A stretch of 64,000 nucleotides of DNA from Microbacterium flavum (GCF_018717645.1 NZ_JAFLHG010000009.1:97652-161651); one strand, 5' to 3'; counted from the first letter of the stretch, positions 36,793-49,501 are shown. The notes: generated from the letters alone by a model not told the origin. Program-made: numbers and translations.

Positions 36793-37692
36793 TCAGCGCG
36801 CAAGCGCCGCGACCTCCGCAGCGGCGCGGGCGACGTCGTCGTTGACGACGAAGTAGTCGAACTCGCCCTGCGAGGCGAGCTCGGTGCGGGCGGTGCGCAG
36901 GCGTCGCGCGCGCTCCTCCTCGTCCTCGGTGCCGCGCCCGACCAGGCGCTGGACGAGTTCGTCCCAGCTCGGCGGGAGGAGGAAGACGAGGGCGGCATCC
37001 GGCGCGGCCCGGCGCACCTGCCGGGCGCCTTGGAGGTCGATCTCCAGGAGCACGGTGCGCCCCTCGGCGAGGGCCTTCTCGATCGGCGCCTTCGGGGTGC
37101 CGTAGCGGAACGCGTTGTGCACGGTCGCCCACTCGAGGAGCTCGCCGTCGCGGATGAGGCGGTCGAACTCGGCGTCGTCGACGAAGAAGTAATGCTCGCC
37201 GTCGACTTCACCGGGGCGGGGCGCTCGCGTCGTCGCGGAGACCGACAGCAGGATCTCGGGATGGTGCTCCTTGACGTGGGCGGCCACGGTCCCCTTGCCG
37301 ACGGCGGTGGGACCGGCGAGCACCACGAGTCGGCTGCGTCCCGCGCGCGGGACGCGCACCGGGAAGCGCTCCCCCAGCCAGCCGGAGAGCGCCGCGCGCT
37401 GGCGCGGCCCCAGACCGCCCAGGCGCTTGACCGGCGAGATCCCCAGGTCGGCGAGGATCCGGTCGCGCTTGCCCTCCCCGATGGCCGGCAGGGAGGTCAG
37501 GAACTCGGTCACGCGCATCGCGCCGGCGGGCGTGTCCGGGCGCTCCTCAGCGCGCCGCAGGAGTGCCTGCGGCGTCAGGACGCGCGTGGCGACATCCTTC
37601 TTGAGGGCCGCTCTCTCCCGACGGGCCGCGACGGCACGTCGGGATGCCGCGGCGCGGTCGACCTCGGGTGGGCGGCGCGTCTCAGTCATCAC
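36793..37692 (-). CDS. gmk: Guanylate kinase with N-terminal mIHF (integration host factor) domain
   Basis: A fusion protein of 299 residues. Residues about 20-107 match the actinobacterial integration host factor mIHF ([19 protein letters not shown], then [20 protein letters not shown] and [19 protein letters not shown]), a helix-two-turn-helix DNA-binding protein. Residues 120-299 are guanylate kinase: P-loop [29 protein letters not shown] and [13 protein letters not shown]. In Mycobacterium mihF and gmk are separate adjacent genes. The GTG at 37692 is chosen from its leaderless -10; ATG 37689 is the alternative. Confidence 0.93.
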   Translation of the reverse strand: MMTETRRPPEVDRAAASRRAVAARRERAALKKDVATRVLTPQALLRRAEERPDTPAGAMRVTEFLTSLPAIGEGKRDRILADLGISPVKRLGGLGPRQRAALSGWLGERFPVRVPRAGRSRLVVLAGPTAVGKGTVAAHVKEHHPEILLSVSATTRAPRPGEVDGEHYFFVDDAEFDRLIRDGELLEWATVHNAFRYGTPKAPIEKALAEGRTVLLEIDLQGARQVRRAAPDAALVFLLPPSWDELVQRLVGRGTEDEEERARRLRTARTELASQGEFDYFVVNDDVARAAAEVAALAR

Positions 37693-37697
37693 CCTCT

Positions 37698-37703
37698 ACG
37701 GTA
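37698..37703 (-). promoter_or_regulatory. Leaderless -10 box of gmk
   Basis: TACCGT, five bases, then GTG at 37692. It separates gmk from the pyrimidine operon ending 50 bases upstream. Confidence 0.5.
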
Positions 37704-37752
37704 GTCGCTCCGCCGCCGTGCCCGGACACCCCGACCGCCGGAGGGTGGGGGC

Positions 37753-38597
37753 TCAGCGCGCGGCCGGGCTCCGATACAGGGCCGCGCGCTCGTCGATGCG
37801 GGCGGCGAGGGCCTCGGGGCCGGCGGCGCCCGCTGCGAGGATGCTGCGGCTCTCGCTCGCGACCACCTGCGAGGCGACGTAGCCGAAGAGCCGGGAAAGG
37901 TCCTCGGGCTCAGCCCCCTGCGCCCCGAAGCCGGGAGCGAGGATCGGGGTGCCGGCGAGCACGATGTCCGTGAGGCCGAAGGCCCGGCGCTCGACGGTCG
38001 CCCCGACGACGAGCCCGATCGGTCCGAGGGATCCGGGCGCGCCGATGTTCCGCGCCGCGACATCGTGGGCGACGCGCTCGGCGACGCTCTCCTCGTCGTC
38101 GACGCGGGCCTGCTGCAGGAGCGCGGCTTCCGGATTGCTCGTCGCGGCGAGCACGAACGCGCCCTTGTCGTGCTGGAGCGCCGTCGTGAGCGCACCGTGC
38201 AGCGAATCCGTGCCGAGGTACGGGCTGAGCGTGACGGCGTCGCTCTCGAGCGGCGACCCGGGCTCGAGCCAGGCGGCGGCGTACCCGTCCATCGTCGTCC
38301 CGATGTCACCGCGCTTCGCGTCCGCGATGACGACGAGCCCGGCCGAGCGGCCGGCCGCCAGCACGTCCTCGAGAGCGGCGAACCCGGCGGACCCGTAGCG
38401 CTCGAAGAAGGCGACCTGCGGCTTCACGATGCCCACCCGGCCGGCCGCCGCCTCGACGGTGCGCAGACCGAACTCGCGGGCGCCGGCGGCGGAGGCATCC
38501 AGCCCCCACGCGCGCAGCAGGGCCTCATGCGGGTCGATGCCGACGCACAAGGGGCCGAAGGCATCGATCGCCTGGCGCAGGCGCTGCCCGAAGCCGC

Positions 38598-38601
<4 letters not shown>
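37753..38601 (-). CDS. pyrF: Orotidine 5'-phosphate decarboxylase, type 2
   Basis: Last step of UMP synthesis. The 282 residues have the type 2 active site [15 protein letters not shown] (K-R-G-D-I-G) near residue 98 and start with the family's [33 protein letters not shown] is the second conserved segment. ATG 38601 overlaps the carB stop as ATGA, making it the last gene of the pyr operon. Confidence 0.96.
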
Positions 38602-41893
<3,292 letters not shown>

Positions 41894-41894
<1 letters not shown>

Positions 41895-43147
41895 CAGTTC
41901 TTGTCCTTCAGCTCGTCGTGTCCCACTTCGGGCGCAGATTGTCCCACTTCCGGTTGCTCCGGGCCCCCAGAAGCACCCACTTCTGGGACACGCTGCCGGG
42001 AATTCGCGCGCACCATGTCGGCGAAGCGGTCGAAGAGGTAGTTGGCATCGTGCGGCCCGGCGGCGGCCTCGGGGTGGTACTGCACGCTGAACGCGGGCAG
42101 GTCCAGGGCGCGGAGCCCCTCGACGACGTTGTCGTTCAGGCCGATGTGGCTCACCTCGACGCGGCCGTAGCCGTTCGGGCTTTCCACTTCGCCCTCGAGG
42201 GGGGCGTCGACGGCGAACCCGTGGTTCTGCGCCGTGATCTCGACGCGGCCGGTCTGCTTGTCGCGCACCGGCTGGTTGATGCCGCGGTGACCGAAGGGCA
42301 GCTTGTACGTGCCGAATCCGAGGGCGCGGCCGAGCAGCTGGTTGCCGAAGCAGATGCCGAAGAACGGGGTCCGGTCATCCAGCACGGCGCGCAGGAGGGC
42401 GACGTGGTCATCGGATGCCGCCGGGTCGCCCGGACCGTTCGAGTAGAACACCGCGACCGGATCGATCGCGCGGACCTCCTCGATCGTCACCGACTGCGGG
42501 AGCACGTGCACGTCGAACCCGCGGGCGGCGAGGTTCAGGACGGTGGCGCGCTTGACGCCCAGGTCGAGCACGGCGAGCGTGCCCAGGCGCTCGACGCCAT
42601 CGGCTGCAGGCGTGATCTCGACCTCGGTCACCGAGACCGCCGCGGACAGGTTCTGCCCCGACATCGCCGGCGCGTCGCGGACGATGCGCAGCTGCTCCTC
42701 GGCATCCAGGGCCGCGGCGTCGCCGGAGAAGACCCCGCCGCGCATCGAGCCCGCCGAGCGGAGCACGCGCGTGATCGCGCGCGTGTCGACGCCCGAGATG
42801 CCGACGATGCCGTCGCGCACGAGCGCGTCGTCGAGCGACTCGTCGGCGCGCCAGTTCGAGACGACGCGCGAGGGGTCGCGCACGATGTATCCGGCGACCC
42901 AGATGCGGCGCGACTCGGGGTCTTCGCCGTTCATTCCGGTGTTGCCGATGTGCGGCGCCGTCTGGAGGACGATCTGCCCCGCGTAGGAGGGGTCGGTCAG
43001 CGTCTCCTGGTAGCCGGTCATCCCGGTGGAGAAGACGACCTCGCCGAGCGTCGTTCCTCGCGCGCCGTAGGCGCGGCCGGGGTGGCGCGATCCGTCCTCG
43101 AGGACGAGGACGGCGGGGTCGGTCGAGAAGGAGGTGGTGCGGGTCAT
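41894..43147 (-). CDS. carA: Carbamoyl-phosphate synthase small subunit
   Basis: Glutaminase subunit (417 residues) supplying ammonia to CarB. N-terminal CPSase domain [20 protein letters not shown]; class I amidotransferase with nucleophile Cys in [11 protein letters not shown] and the catalytic His in [13 protein letters not shown]. After the normal end (MVRANS) there is a 34-residue tail with PEVG three times, encoded by a small inverted-repeat element (41917-41992). ATG 43147 overlaps the upstream membrane-protein stop as ATGA. Confidence 0.96.
41917..41992. repeat. 76-base inverted-repeat element in the 3' end of carA
   Basis: Bounded by perfect 9-base inverted repeats CGTGTCCCA (41917-41925) and TGGGACACG (41984-41992). 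Inside are three copies of CCCACTTCnGG (41920-41932, 41941-41953, 41975-41987) and a hairpin CCCAGAAG/CTTCTGGG. It keeps carA open and encodes its extra PEVG-rich tail. Confidence 0.65.
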
Positions 43148-43704
43148 GCGTCGGTTCCCGTCGGGCTGGCGGTCGGTGAGGTCGTGGGGCCGGATGCCTC
43201 GGTGGGGGGCGTCAGGGTCGCGCCGATCGCGTCGGCGAGGGCCCGTGCCGAGGCATCCTGGGGTCGGAGATAGCTGTCGACGAGCGCGGTCTCCCCCGCG
43301 CTGCGATCGGCGCGCCAGGTGAGGCGCACGAGGCCGCCGGGCTCGACGACGCGGTCGATCGCGACGCGTGCGAGGTCGACGGACACGAGGCGGGCGGCCG
43401 GGAGGAAGATCGGATCCGACCCGGCGAGGTCGAGGCCCACGCCCCGGTCGGTCACGGTGACATCGACGCGGGCGCGGAAGGCGAGGCCCGAGATCGCCAG
43501 GCGTTCGAGCGGCTCGTCGTGGCGCGTCGTGGCCACGTAGAACCCGGACGCTGCCGAAAGGGACCGCGCCCCCGATGGGATGCCGCCCAGTGGCGCGGCG
43601 TACTCGGCGTCGCGGCGGGTGCGACGGCGCCACGCGAGGACGCCCAGGCCGATGAGGACGACGACGACGCCGATGATGACCAGCAGCGCTCCCTCACGAC
43701 TCAT
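43144..43704 (-). CDS. PH-like domain membrane protein of the pyr operon
   Basis: Protein of 186 residues with one N-terminal membrane helix ([19 protein letters not shown], residues 7-25), a basic stop RRRTRRD, and a bacterial PH-like beta-rich domain over residues 55-165. The tail is Thr/Pro-rich. A membrane protein occupies the same place between pyrC and carA in Mycobacterium (Rv1382), so the position is conserved, but the function is unknown. Both ends overlap neighbours by ATGA, so it is an integral part of the operon. Confidence 0.78.
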   Translation of the reverse strand: MSREGALLVIIGVVVVLIGLGVLAWRRRTRRDAEYAAPLGGIPSGARSLSAASGFYVATTRHDEPLERLAISGLAFRARVDVTVTDRGVGLDLAGSDPIFLPAARLVSVDLARVAIDRVVEPGGLVRLTWRADRSAGETALVDSYLRPQDASARALADAIGATLTPPTEASGPTTSPTASPTGTDA

Positions 43705-45038
43705 GCGCGGCCTCCCACGGGGGCCATCTCGGGAGTCAGGACGCCGTCCGAGACGGTGACGGCGCCGCGGAAGAAGGTCCAGCGGACCTCGCCCGGCAGC
43801 TCGCGGCCGAGGTAGGGCGAATTCACGCTCCGACCCCGCAGGTCGTCCCGCGTGAAGGGTCGCGCGGCGGACGGGTCGTACAGGGTCAGCGAGGCCGGAG
43901 CCCCGGATACGAGGCGGGTGCCGGCGTTCTCGAGTCGGCCGATCCGGGCGGGCGTGAGGGACATGACCCGTGCGACGCCCTCCCAGTCGAGCAGGCCGGG
44001 CTCGACCATCGCGGCGTGGACTACCCGGAGGGCGGACTCGAGCCCGACCATGCCGTGGGCCGCCGCCTGCCACTCGCACGTCTTGTTCTCGTCGGGGTGG
44101 GGGGCGTGGTCTGTGGCGACGATGTCGATCGTGCCGTCGGCGAGGCCCTCGCGGACGGCCTTGACGTCCTCATCGCGGCGGAGCGGCGGGTTCACCTTGT
44201 ACCGCGCGTCGTAGCCGCGCACCAGCTCCTCCGTGAGCAGCAGGTGGTGCGGGGTGACCTCGGCCGTGACGTTCACGCCGCGCTTCTTCGCCCACCGGAT
44301 GATGTCGACGGAGCCCGCCGTGGAGAGGTGGCAGACGTGCAGCCGCGACCCGACGTGCTCGGCGAGGAGCACATCCCGGGCGATGATCGATTCCTCGGCG
44401 ACGGCAGGCCAGCCGGCGAGGCCGAGCTCGGCCGACACCGTGCCCTCGTTCATCTGGGCGCCCTCGGTCAGACGCGGGTCCTGCGCGTGCTGGGCCACGA
44501 CGCCATCGAACGCCTTCACGTACTCGAGCGCGCGGCGCATGATGAGCGGGTCGAAGACGCAGGAGCCGTCGTCGCTGAAGACGCGCACGCGGGCGCGAGA
44601 GGAGGCCATGGCGCCGAGCTCGGCGAGACGCTCGCCCTTCTGCCCGACCGTGACGGCGCCGATCGGCTGCACGTGGACATAGCCCGCCGCCTCGCCGAGC
44701 GCGAGCTCCTGCTCGACGACGCCCGCGGTGTCGGCGACGGGCGAGGTGTTCGGCATCGCGAACACCGTCGTGAAGCCGCCCGCGGCCGCGGCGCGCGATC
44801 CGGTGAGGATCGTCTCGGCAGCCTCGGACCCCGGCTCGCGCAGGTGGGTGTGCAGGTCGACCAGTCCCGGCAGCGCGATCAGGCCGTCCGCGTCGACGAC
44901 GGTCGCGCCGGCGCGGCTGAGTCCCGTGCCGACCTCGACGATGACACCGCCGGAGATCACCAGGTCCGCGGCATCCCCGCCCTCGATGCTCGCTCCGCGA
45001 ATGAGGAACTCCGATCCCTGCGCTTGTCCAAGGGTCAT
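43701..45038 (-). CDS. pyrC: Dihydroorotase
   Basis: Zinc amidohydrolase of 445 residues closing carbamoyl-aspartate to dihydroorotate. [22 protein letters not shown] carries the H-x-H metal ligands near residue 60; VAQHAQDP and [10 protein letters not shown] have the later histidines, and [16 protein letters not shown] has the final catalytic aspartate. It is of the class I type found in pyr operons. ATG 45038 overlaps the pyrB stop and TGA overlaps the membrane-protein gene. Confidence 0.96.
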   Translation of the reverse strand: MTLGQAQGSEFLIRGASIEGGDAADLVISGGVIVEVGTGLSRAGATVVDADGLIALPGLVDLHTHLREPGSEAAETILTGSRAAAAGGFTTVFAMPNTSPVADTAGVVEQELALGEAAGYVHVQPIGAVTVGQKGERLAELGAMASSRARVRVFSDDGSCVFDPLIMRRALEYVKAFDGVVAQHAQDPRLTEGAQMNEGTVSAELGLAGWPAVAEESIIARDVLLAEHVGSRLHVCHLSTAGSVDIIRWAKKRGVNVTAEVTPHHLLLTEELVRGYDARYKVNPPLRRDEDVKAVREGLADGTIDIVATDHAPHPDENKTCEWQAAAHGMVGLESALRVVHAAMVEPGLLDWEGVARVMSLTPARIGRLENAGTRLVSGAPASLTLYDPSAARPFTRDDLRGRSVNSPYLGRELPGEVRWTFFRGAVTVSDGVLTPEMAPVGGRA

Positions 45039-46066
45039 CGTGCGCTCTCCTCTCGTGCGGGCCGGCCCGGTGCATCCGCCGCGTCGGCGGCGCCCTGATC
45101 ATCTCTGCCCTGGTCGTCCCGGTCGTCGCGCTCCCCGGCCAGCAGCAGGTAGAGGGCCGCCATCCGCACCGAGACGCCGTTCGCCACCTGTTCGAGCACG
45201 GTCGACCGCGGGGAATCGGCGGCGTCGGCGGAGATCTCCAGCCCTCGGTTCATGGGCCCGGGGTGCATGACGATGCTACCTTCCGGCAGCGCGTTCAGGC
45301 GTGCCGGGTCGAGGCCCCAGCGACGGGCGTACTCCCGCTCGGTCGGGAAATAGGCGGCGTTCATGCGCTCGAGCTGGATGCGCAGCATCATGATCGCGTC
45401 GGGGCGCGCCGCGATCGCCTCGTCGAGGTCGTAGCGGATCGAGGTCGGCCACGCCGACACGTCCTGCGGGACCAAGGTGGGCGGGGCGACGAGGGTGACC
45501 TCGGCGCCGAGCGTCGTGAGGAGCCAGACGTTCGAGCGGGCGACGCGCGAGTGCAGGATGTCGCCGACGATCGTCACGCGGATGCCGGAGAGATCGCGCC
45601 CACGGCTGGCGTGCCCGAACGCGCGCTTGCGGATCGTGAAGGCATCCAGCAGCGCCTGCGTGGGGTGCTCATGCGTGCCGTCGCCCGCGTTGACGACGCC
45701 GGCGGTGATCCAGCCGCTCGTCGCGAGCGTGTGCGGCGCACCGGAGGCGCCGTGGCGGATGACGACGGCATCCGCCCCCATCGCCTGGAGCGTCTGCGCG
45801 GTGTCCTGGAGCGACTCCCCCTTGCTGACCGACGAGCCCTTCGCGGAGAAGTTGATGACGTCGGCCGAGAGCCGCTTCGCCGCGGCCTCGAAGGAGATGC
45901 GCGTGCGCGTGGAGTCCTCGAAGAAGAGGTTCACGATCGTCTTGCCGCGGAGCGTCGGGAGCTTCCTGATCTCCCGGGACTGCGTGTCGCGCATGTCCTC
46001 GGCGACGTCGAGGATGCGGAGCGCCTCCGCGCGTCCGAGCGTCCGGGTGTCGAGCAGATGCCTCAT
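45035..46066 (-). CDS. pyrB: Aspartate carbamoyltransferase catalytic subunit
   Basis: Joins carbamoyl phosphate and aspartate, first committed step of pyrimidine synthesis. The 343 residues show [19 protein letters not shown] (S-T-R-T carbamoyl-phosphate loop) near residue 52, [24 protein letters not shown] and [13 protein letters not shown]. After about residue 315 a charged tail ([13 protein letters not shown]) is added. There is no PyrI. The gene starts overlapping the pyrR stop as ATGA. Confidence 0.97.
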   Translation of the reverse strand: MRHLLDTRTLGRAEALRILDVAEDMRDTQSREIRKLPTLRGKTIVNLFFEDSTRTRISFEAAAKRLSADVINFSAKGSSVSKGESLQDTAQTLQAMGADAVVIRHGASGAPHTLATSGWITAGVVNAGDGTHEHPTQALLDAFTIRKRAFGHASRGRDLSGIRVTIVGDILHSRVARSNVWLLTTLGAEVTLVAPPTLVPQDVSAWPTSIRYDLDEAIAARPDAIMMLRIQLERMNAAYFPTEREYARRWGLDPARLNALPEGSIVMHPGPMNRGLEISADAADSPRSTVLEQVANGVSVRMAALYLLLAGERDDRDDQGRDDQGAADAADAPGRPAREESAR

Positions 46067-46605
46067 GACGCGATCGTCACCTCCTCGATGCCGTCGTTCT
46101 CGGCGAGGTGCACGTTGACCCGCTCGCTGCGCGCGCTCGGCAGGTTCTTGCCGACGAAGTCGGGACGGATGGGCAGTTCGCGGTGGCCGCGGTCGACGAG
46201 GATCGCGAGGCGCACCGCAGCGGGACGGCCGATGTCGCCGAGCGCGTCCAGGGCGGCGCGGATCGAGCGGCCGGAGAAGAGCACGTCGTCGACCAGGACG
46301 ACCGTCTTGCCGTCGATGCCCCCGGCCGGGATCGACGTCGGTCGCGGCGTCCGGGTGGGGTTGCGGTGCAGATCGTCGCGGTACATGGTGACATCCAGCG
46401 CCCCGACGGGGACGGAGGCCCCGGCGATCTCGGCCAGGAGCGCGCCGATGCGCTCGGCGAGGGTGACGCCGCGGGTGGGGATGCCCAGGAGGACGAGTCC
46501 GTCCGCGCCCTTGTTGGACTCCAGGATCTCGTGGGAGACCCGAGTGAGGGCACGGGCGATGTCGGCGGCGTGCATGACGGTCCGAACCGAATCGGGCGAG
46601 ACCAT
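46063..46605 (-). CDS. pyrR: Bifunctional PyrR: pyr operon regulator / uracil phosphoribosyltransferase
   Basis: RNA-binding attenuation regulator of 180 residues with the phosphoribosyltransferase fold. [21 protein letters not shown] is the PRPP-binding motif; [15 protein letters not shown] and TMYRDDLHR are family segments. ATG 46605 is set by AAGGGAG six bases upstream. First gene of pyrR-pyrB-pyrC-PH protein-carA-carB-pyrF. An RNA motif matching the PyrR recognition consensus lies just before its ribosome-binding site, suggesting autoregulation by translational repression when UMP is plentiful. Confidence 0.95.
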   Translation of the reverse strand: MVSPDSVRTVMHAADIARALTRVSHEILESNKGADGLVLLGIPTRGVTLAERIGALLAEIAGASVPVGALDVTMYRDDLHRNPTRTPRPTSIPAGGIDGKTVVLVDDVLFSGRSIRAALDALGDIGRPAAVRLAILVDRGHRELPIRPDFVGKNLPSARSERVNVHLAENDGIEEVTIAS

Positions 46606-46620
46606 GCGCTGCTCCCTTCT

Positions 46621-46640
46621 CCGCCTCACGGGACGGGGTT
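46621..46640 (-). promoter_or_regulatory. PyrR-binding RNA motif in the pyrR leader
   Basis: The leader contains GTCCCGTGAGGCG, matching the Bacillus PyrR-binding consensus ARUCCNGNGAGGYU except at the first and last base. CC/GG and CCG/CGG pairs can form the small stem-loop. The motif ends two bases before the pyrR AAGGGAG site, so binding could block translation, as reported for Mycobacterium smegmatis. No terminator hairpin is seen. Confidence 0.72.
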
Positions 46641-46660
46641 AAAGGTTGCTGATGACGACC

Positions 46661-46666
46661 ATTCTA
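46661..46666 (-). promoter_or_regulatory. -10 box of the pyr operon, overlapping the amidohydrolase stop codon
   Basis: TAGAAT, beginning with the TAG stop of the upstream amidohydrolase gene. It gives a leader of about 50 bases that includes the PyrR motif. No clear -35 box. Confidence 0.6.
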
Positions 46667-48409
46667 GCGTGACCTGTGCGAGGCCATCGTGCCGAGGAGC
46701 GCGACGGCGACCTCTTCGAGCACATGGGTGCGACGATCGAGCCGTGCGACCTGCGCGTCGAAGGCATCCAGGTCGATGCGACGTCCGTCGCGCCACGTCT
46801 CGACGACGGTGACGTCCTCCGTGAGGCGCAACGGGTCGACGGCGGTCGGGTCGGCGGAGAGGACGGTGAAGTCGGCGCGCCTGCCCGCGGCGATGACGCC
46901 GAGGTCGGGCCGGCGGATGTGCGCGGCCGCGACGCGGGTGTGCGCACGCAGGGCGTCCTCCACGCTCATGCGCTGCTCCGGTCCGTGCTCCTGCCCCGAG
47001 GAGGTGCGCCGGGTCACGGCGGCCTGGATGTTGCGGAGCGGCACGGGCGGGCTCACCGATCCGTCGTTGTGGAAGCTCACCGAGGCACCCGCCGTGATCG
47101 CGTCCGAGAAGCGCTGCCACTGGGAGCCGATCTCGTGGGGGAACAGCTCTCCGTCCAGGACGTCGCCCCAGTAGAGGAATTGGAACGGGGCCATGGACAC
47201 CGCGATGCCGAGCCGAGCGGCGCGCGCGAACTGATCCGCGCGGGCACCGCCGACATGCTCCACGCGCCAGAGATGATCTGTGCCGCGGAGCGAGCGGGCA
47301 TCCAGGGCGCGTTCGTAGGCGTCGAGCACGCGATCCAGCGCATAGTCGCCGTTCACATGGATCGAGAACTGCCACTCGGTGCCCGCGAACCGCTCCAGAA
47401 GCGCGTCGAGCTCAGCGGGTGTGTAGTTCATCGCGGCCTCCCGCGAGGGACCGATCGGGATGCCGGCTGCGCGGACCGTCTCGGTGTCGGCGTACGGATA
47501 CGTCGAGGCGATGTTCCCCACCCACGGCGACCCGTCGGCCCAGATCTTGATGCCGACCTTCCGCACCATGTCCGAGTGCACGAGACCCGGGAGCGCGTGC
47601 AGCGCCCGCTTGTCGGTGGACATGTGGTACAGCGAGAGCCGCAGCGGCGTGTCGTGGTGCGCGCCGAGGGCCACGACGAGGGGCAGCAGGGCGCTCGTGA
47701 ACGTGTGGTCGGTCGTCGCCGTGATGCCGTTCTCGGCCATCAGGCGGTACCACTTGGCCGCTCCGGCGAGGGGGTCCAGCCCGGCGGCGGCGATCATCGG
47801 CAGAGCGACCGCCATCACCGCGGGCATCTCGTAGGCACGACCGTCGGACCGTCCGTCCGCGCGGCGCCCGTAGCGCCCTCCGGTGGGGTCGACCGGCGGC
47901 TCGGCACCGTCCCAGCCGAGCGCCGTGATGTGCGCCGTATTGAAGTAGGCCTCGTGGCCCGAGTTGTCGAGGACGAGCACGGGCCGCGACGGGAAGAACA
48001 GGTCCAGCTCATCCCGCCCGATCTCCGGGGCGGACTGGAGGATGCGGTCGAGCCCGTTGAAGACGAGGGCCTTGCCCGCCGGCGTCTGCGCGTCGAGAGT
48101 GCGGAACAGCGCCGCCACCTCGTCGTAGCTGCCGTAGCCGACGTAGGGGGCGATCCAATGGGTCGGCGGCATGCAGACCATCCCGCTGAACAGCGGATGA
48201 CTGTGCGCGTCGATGAATCCTGGGACGACGACCGCCGTGCCGAGATCGACGGCCTCCGCGCCCGGATGCGCGGCCACGAGCTCGGATCGGGTCCCCACCT
48301 GGACGATCATCCCGCTCCGGGTGTCGACAGCGACCGCCTCCGCCCGCGGGGCGTCATCGTCCATCGTGATGATCGCCGCTGACGTCACGATCTTGTCCGC
48401 GCCTCTCAT
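46664..48409 (-). CDS. Amidohydrolase family protein (YtcJ-like, Amidohydro_3)
   Basis: Metal-dependent hydrolase of 581 residues. VVPGFIDAHSHPLF near residue 65 is the H-x-H metal site; FSIHVNGDYALDRVLDAYE and WRVEHVGG give the later histidines, and VSFHNDGSVSPP the final aspartate. KIWADGSPWVGNIAS is typical of the YtcJ/imidazolonepropionase-like group. No signal peptide; substrate unknown. The start ATG 48409 is preferred since the 30 residues before it are not family-like and a leaderless-type box lies upstream. Confidence 0.85.
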   Translation of the reverse strand: MRGADKIVTSAAIITMDDDAPRAEAVAVDTRSGMIVQVGTRSELVAAHPGAEAVDLGTAVVVPGFIDAHSHPLFSGMVCMPPTHWIAPYVGYGSYDEVAALFRTLDAQTPAGKALVFNGLDRILQSAPEIGRDELDLFFPSRPVLVLDNSGHEAYFNTAHITALGWDGAEPPVDPTGGRYGRRADGRSDGRAYEMPAVMAVALPMIAAAGLDPLAGAAKWYRLMAENGITATTDHTFTSALLPLVVALGAHHDTPLRLSLYHMSTDKRALHALPGLVHSDMVRKVGIKIWADGSPWVGNIASTYPYADTETVRAAGIPIGPSREAAMNYTPAELDALLERFAGTEWQFSIHVNGDYALDRVLDAYERALDARSLRGTDHLWRVEHVGGARADQFARAARLGIAVSMAPFQFLYWGDVLDGELFPHEIGSQWQRFSDAITAGASVSFHNDGSVSPPVPLRNIQAAVTRRTSSGQEHGPEQRMSVEDALRAHTRVAAAHIRRPDLGVIAAGRRADFTVLSADPTAVDPLRLTEDVTVVETWRDGRRIDLDAFDAQVARLDRRTHVLEEVAVALLGTMASHRSR

Positions 48410-48415
48410 CCGGCC

Positions 48416-48421
48416 AGTCTG
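48416..48421 (-). promoter_or_regulatory. Possible leaderless -10 box of the amidohydrolase gene
   Basis: CAGACT, six bases, then ATG at 48409. The first base deviates from the TANNNT form seen elsewhere, so this is weaker. Confidence 0.4.
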
Positions 48422-48449
48422 GCCGGTTGCCGCCGGAGGCGCCAGCGGG

Positions 48450-48492
48450 GTGGCCGGTCGCCCCCGCGCGCAGGGCGAGGGCGACCGGCCAC
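48450..48492 (-). terminator. Long GC hairpin after the DUF4282 gene
   Basis: GTGGCCGGTCGCCC (48450-48463) pairs perfectly over 14 bases with GGGCGACCGGCCAC (48479-48492), starting 18 bases after the DUF4282 stop. No T-run follows. Confidence 0.65.
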
Positions 48493-48509
48493 GGACCACG
48501 CGGATCGGA

Positions 48510-48965
48510 TCAGCGTCGGAGTCCGCCCTGGTCCACGAGGGTCGTGGTGTTGCTCGCCGTCCGGATCGCGGCCGCGTAGAACTCGAGCGTGATGCGGGCG
48601 AAGATCAGGTAGACGAGGGCGATCAGCGGGCCGAGGATCAGCACCACGAGCCCGAGCCAGACGCTCGCGGCGAACGAGGAGATCACCGCGATGATGTAGC
48701 CGATCACGATCAGCACCGTCACGAGGCCGTAGAGCACGCCGAGGACCTTCGTGGTGATGAACTTGGAGAAGCTGTAGTCGAACAGACCCGCGAAGAAGCC
48801 GGGCGTGCTCACTCCCGAGATCGTGTTGCCGAAGGACTGCGCCGCACCGCTCGCGACGTTCTCCCACTCGTTCTGACCGGGTGTCGGCGGCGGCGTCGGG
48901 GGTCCCGCAGGCCCGGACCCGGATCCGGGCTGAGGGGGAATGGGCGGGGGGTTCTGATCACTCAT
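48510..48965 (-). CDS. DUF4282 domain-containing membrane protein
   Basis: Protein of 151 residues. The first 40 are proline/glycine-rich (PPPIPPQPGSGSG) and probably disordered; then a DUF4282 domain with two long helices (GVLYGLVTVLIVIGYIIAVISSF and LGLVVLILGPLIALVYLIF) and the conserved end FARITLEFYAAAIRTASNT. Function unknown. ATG 48965 has AAGGAG upstream. Confidence 0.85.
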   Translation of the reverse strand: MSDQNPPPIPPQPGSGSGPAGPPTPPPTPGQNEWENVASGAAQSFGNTISGVSTPGFFAGLFDYSFSKFITTKVLGVLYGLVTVLIVIGYIIAVISSFAASVWLGLVVLILGPLIALVYLIFARITLEFYAAAIRTASNTTTLVDQGGLRR

Positions 48966-49017
48966 GACGACTCCTTCGCGACGACGCCGGCGCGGATGCC
49001 CCGGTGTTCTGCGGCTC

Positions 49018-49023
49018 ACGATA
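49018..49023 (-). promoter_or_regulatory. -10 box of the DUF4282 gene
   Basis: TATCGT, about 52 bases before the ATG at 48965; leader with AAGGAG ribosome-binding site. Confidence 0.45.
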
Positions 49024-49086
49024 GCGGCGGGCAGGCAGACCACGGGGCCGTGTGACCCCGGGAGTCGGAGTGTCGCCCGACCGGAC

Positions 49087-49488
49087 TCAGAGGGCGGGGT
49101 CGCGGGCGCCGAGGAGACGTCGGACGAGGGCACGCGAGACGGTCAGCGTCACCAAGAGCAGCGTGACCGACCAGAACCCGCCGAGGCTGACGGCGTCGCC
49201 GAAGAGGAGGTCTTCGAGCCACAGGACGACGAACTTGCTTCCCGGCAGAAGAAGCACGAGCATCACGAGCGACGTCGCCCGCCGCAGCGGGCCCGAGGCT
49301 GCGCGCAGCCGCGAGAGCACCGCCTTCTTCAGGCGCAGGACGCCCTCGAGGACGAGCTTCAGCACGATCGCCGTCAGCAGCGACGTCGCGAAGCTCTCGG
49401 AGATCACGCCCGGCACGAACTGGACGGCCAGGTTCAGGATGACGACGTAGACGAACACGTCGACGACATCCAGCGAGGTGATCCTCAT
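49087..49488 (-). CDS. Small multi-helix membrane protein, unknown function
   Basis: Protein of 133 residues with four hydrophobic segments (VVDVFVYVVILNLAVQFVPG, TSLLTAIVLKLVLEGVL, SLVMLVLLLPGSKFVVLW, FWSVTLLLVTLTVSRAL) and a basic patch RLKKAVLSRLRAASGPLRR in the middle. No family recognised with confidence; similar proteins occur in Microbacteriaceae. ATG 49488 is chosen because TAAGGT lies seven bases upstream; a 50-residue in-frame extension would run into the HNH gene region and is not hydrophobic. Confidence 0.68.
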   Translation of the reverse strand: MRITSLDVVDVFVYVVILNLAVQFVPGVISESFATSLLTAIVLKLVLEGVLRLKKAVLSRLRAASGPLRRATSLVMLVLLLPGSKFVVLWLEDLLFGDAVSLGGFWSVTLLLVTLTVSRALVRRLLGARDPAL

Positions 49489-49495
49489 GGCGTGC

Positions 49496-49501
49496 ACCTT
49501 A
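49496..49501 (-). promoter_or_regulatory. Leaderless -10 box of the small membrane protein gene
   Basis: TAAGGT, seven bases, then ATG at 49488. Confidence 0.55.
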
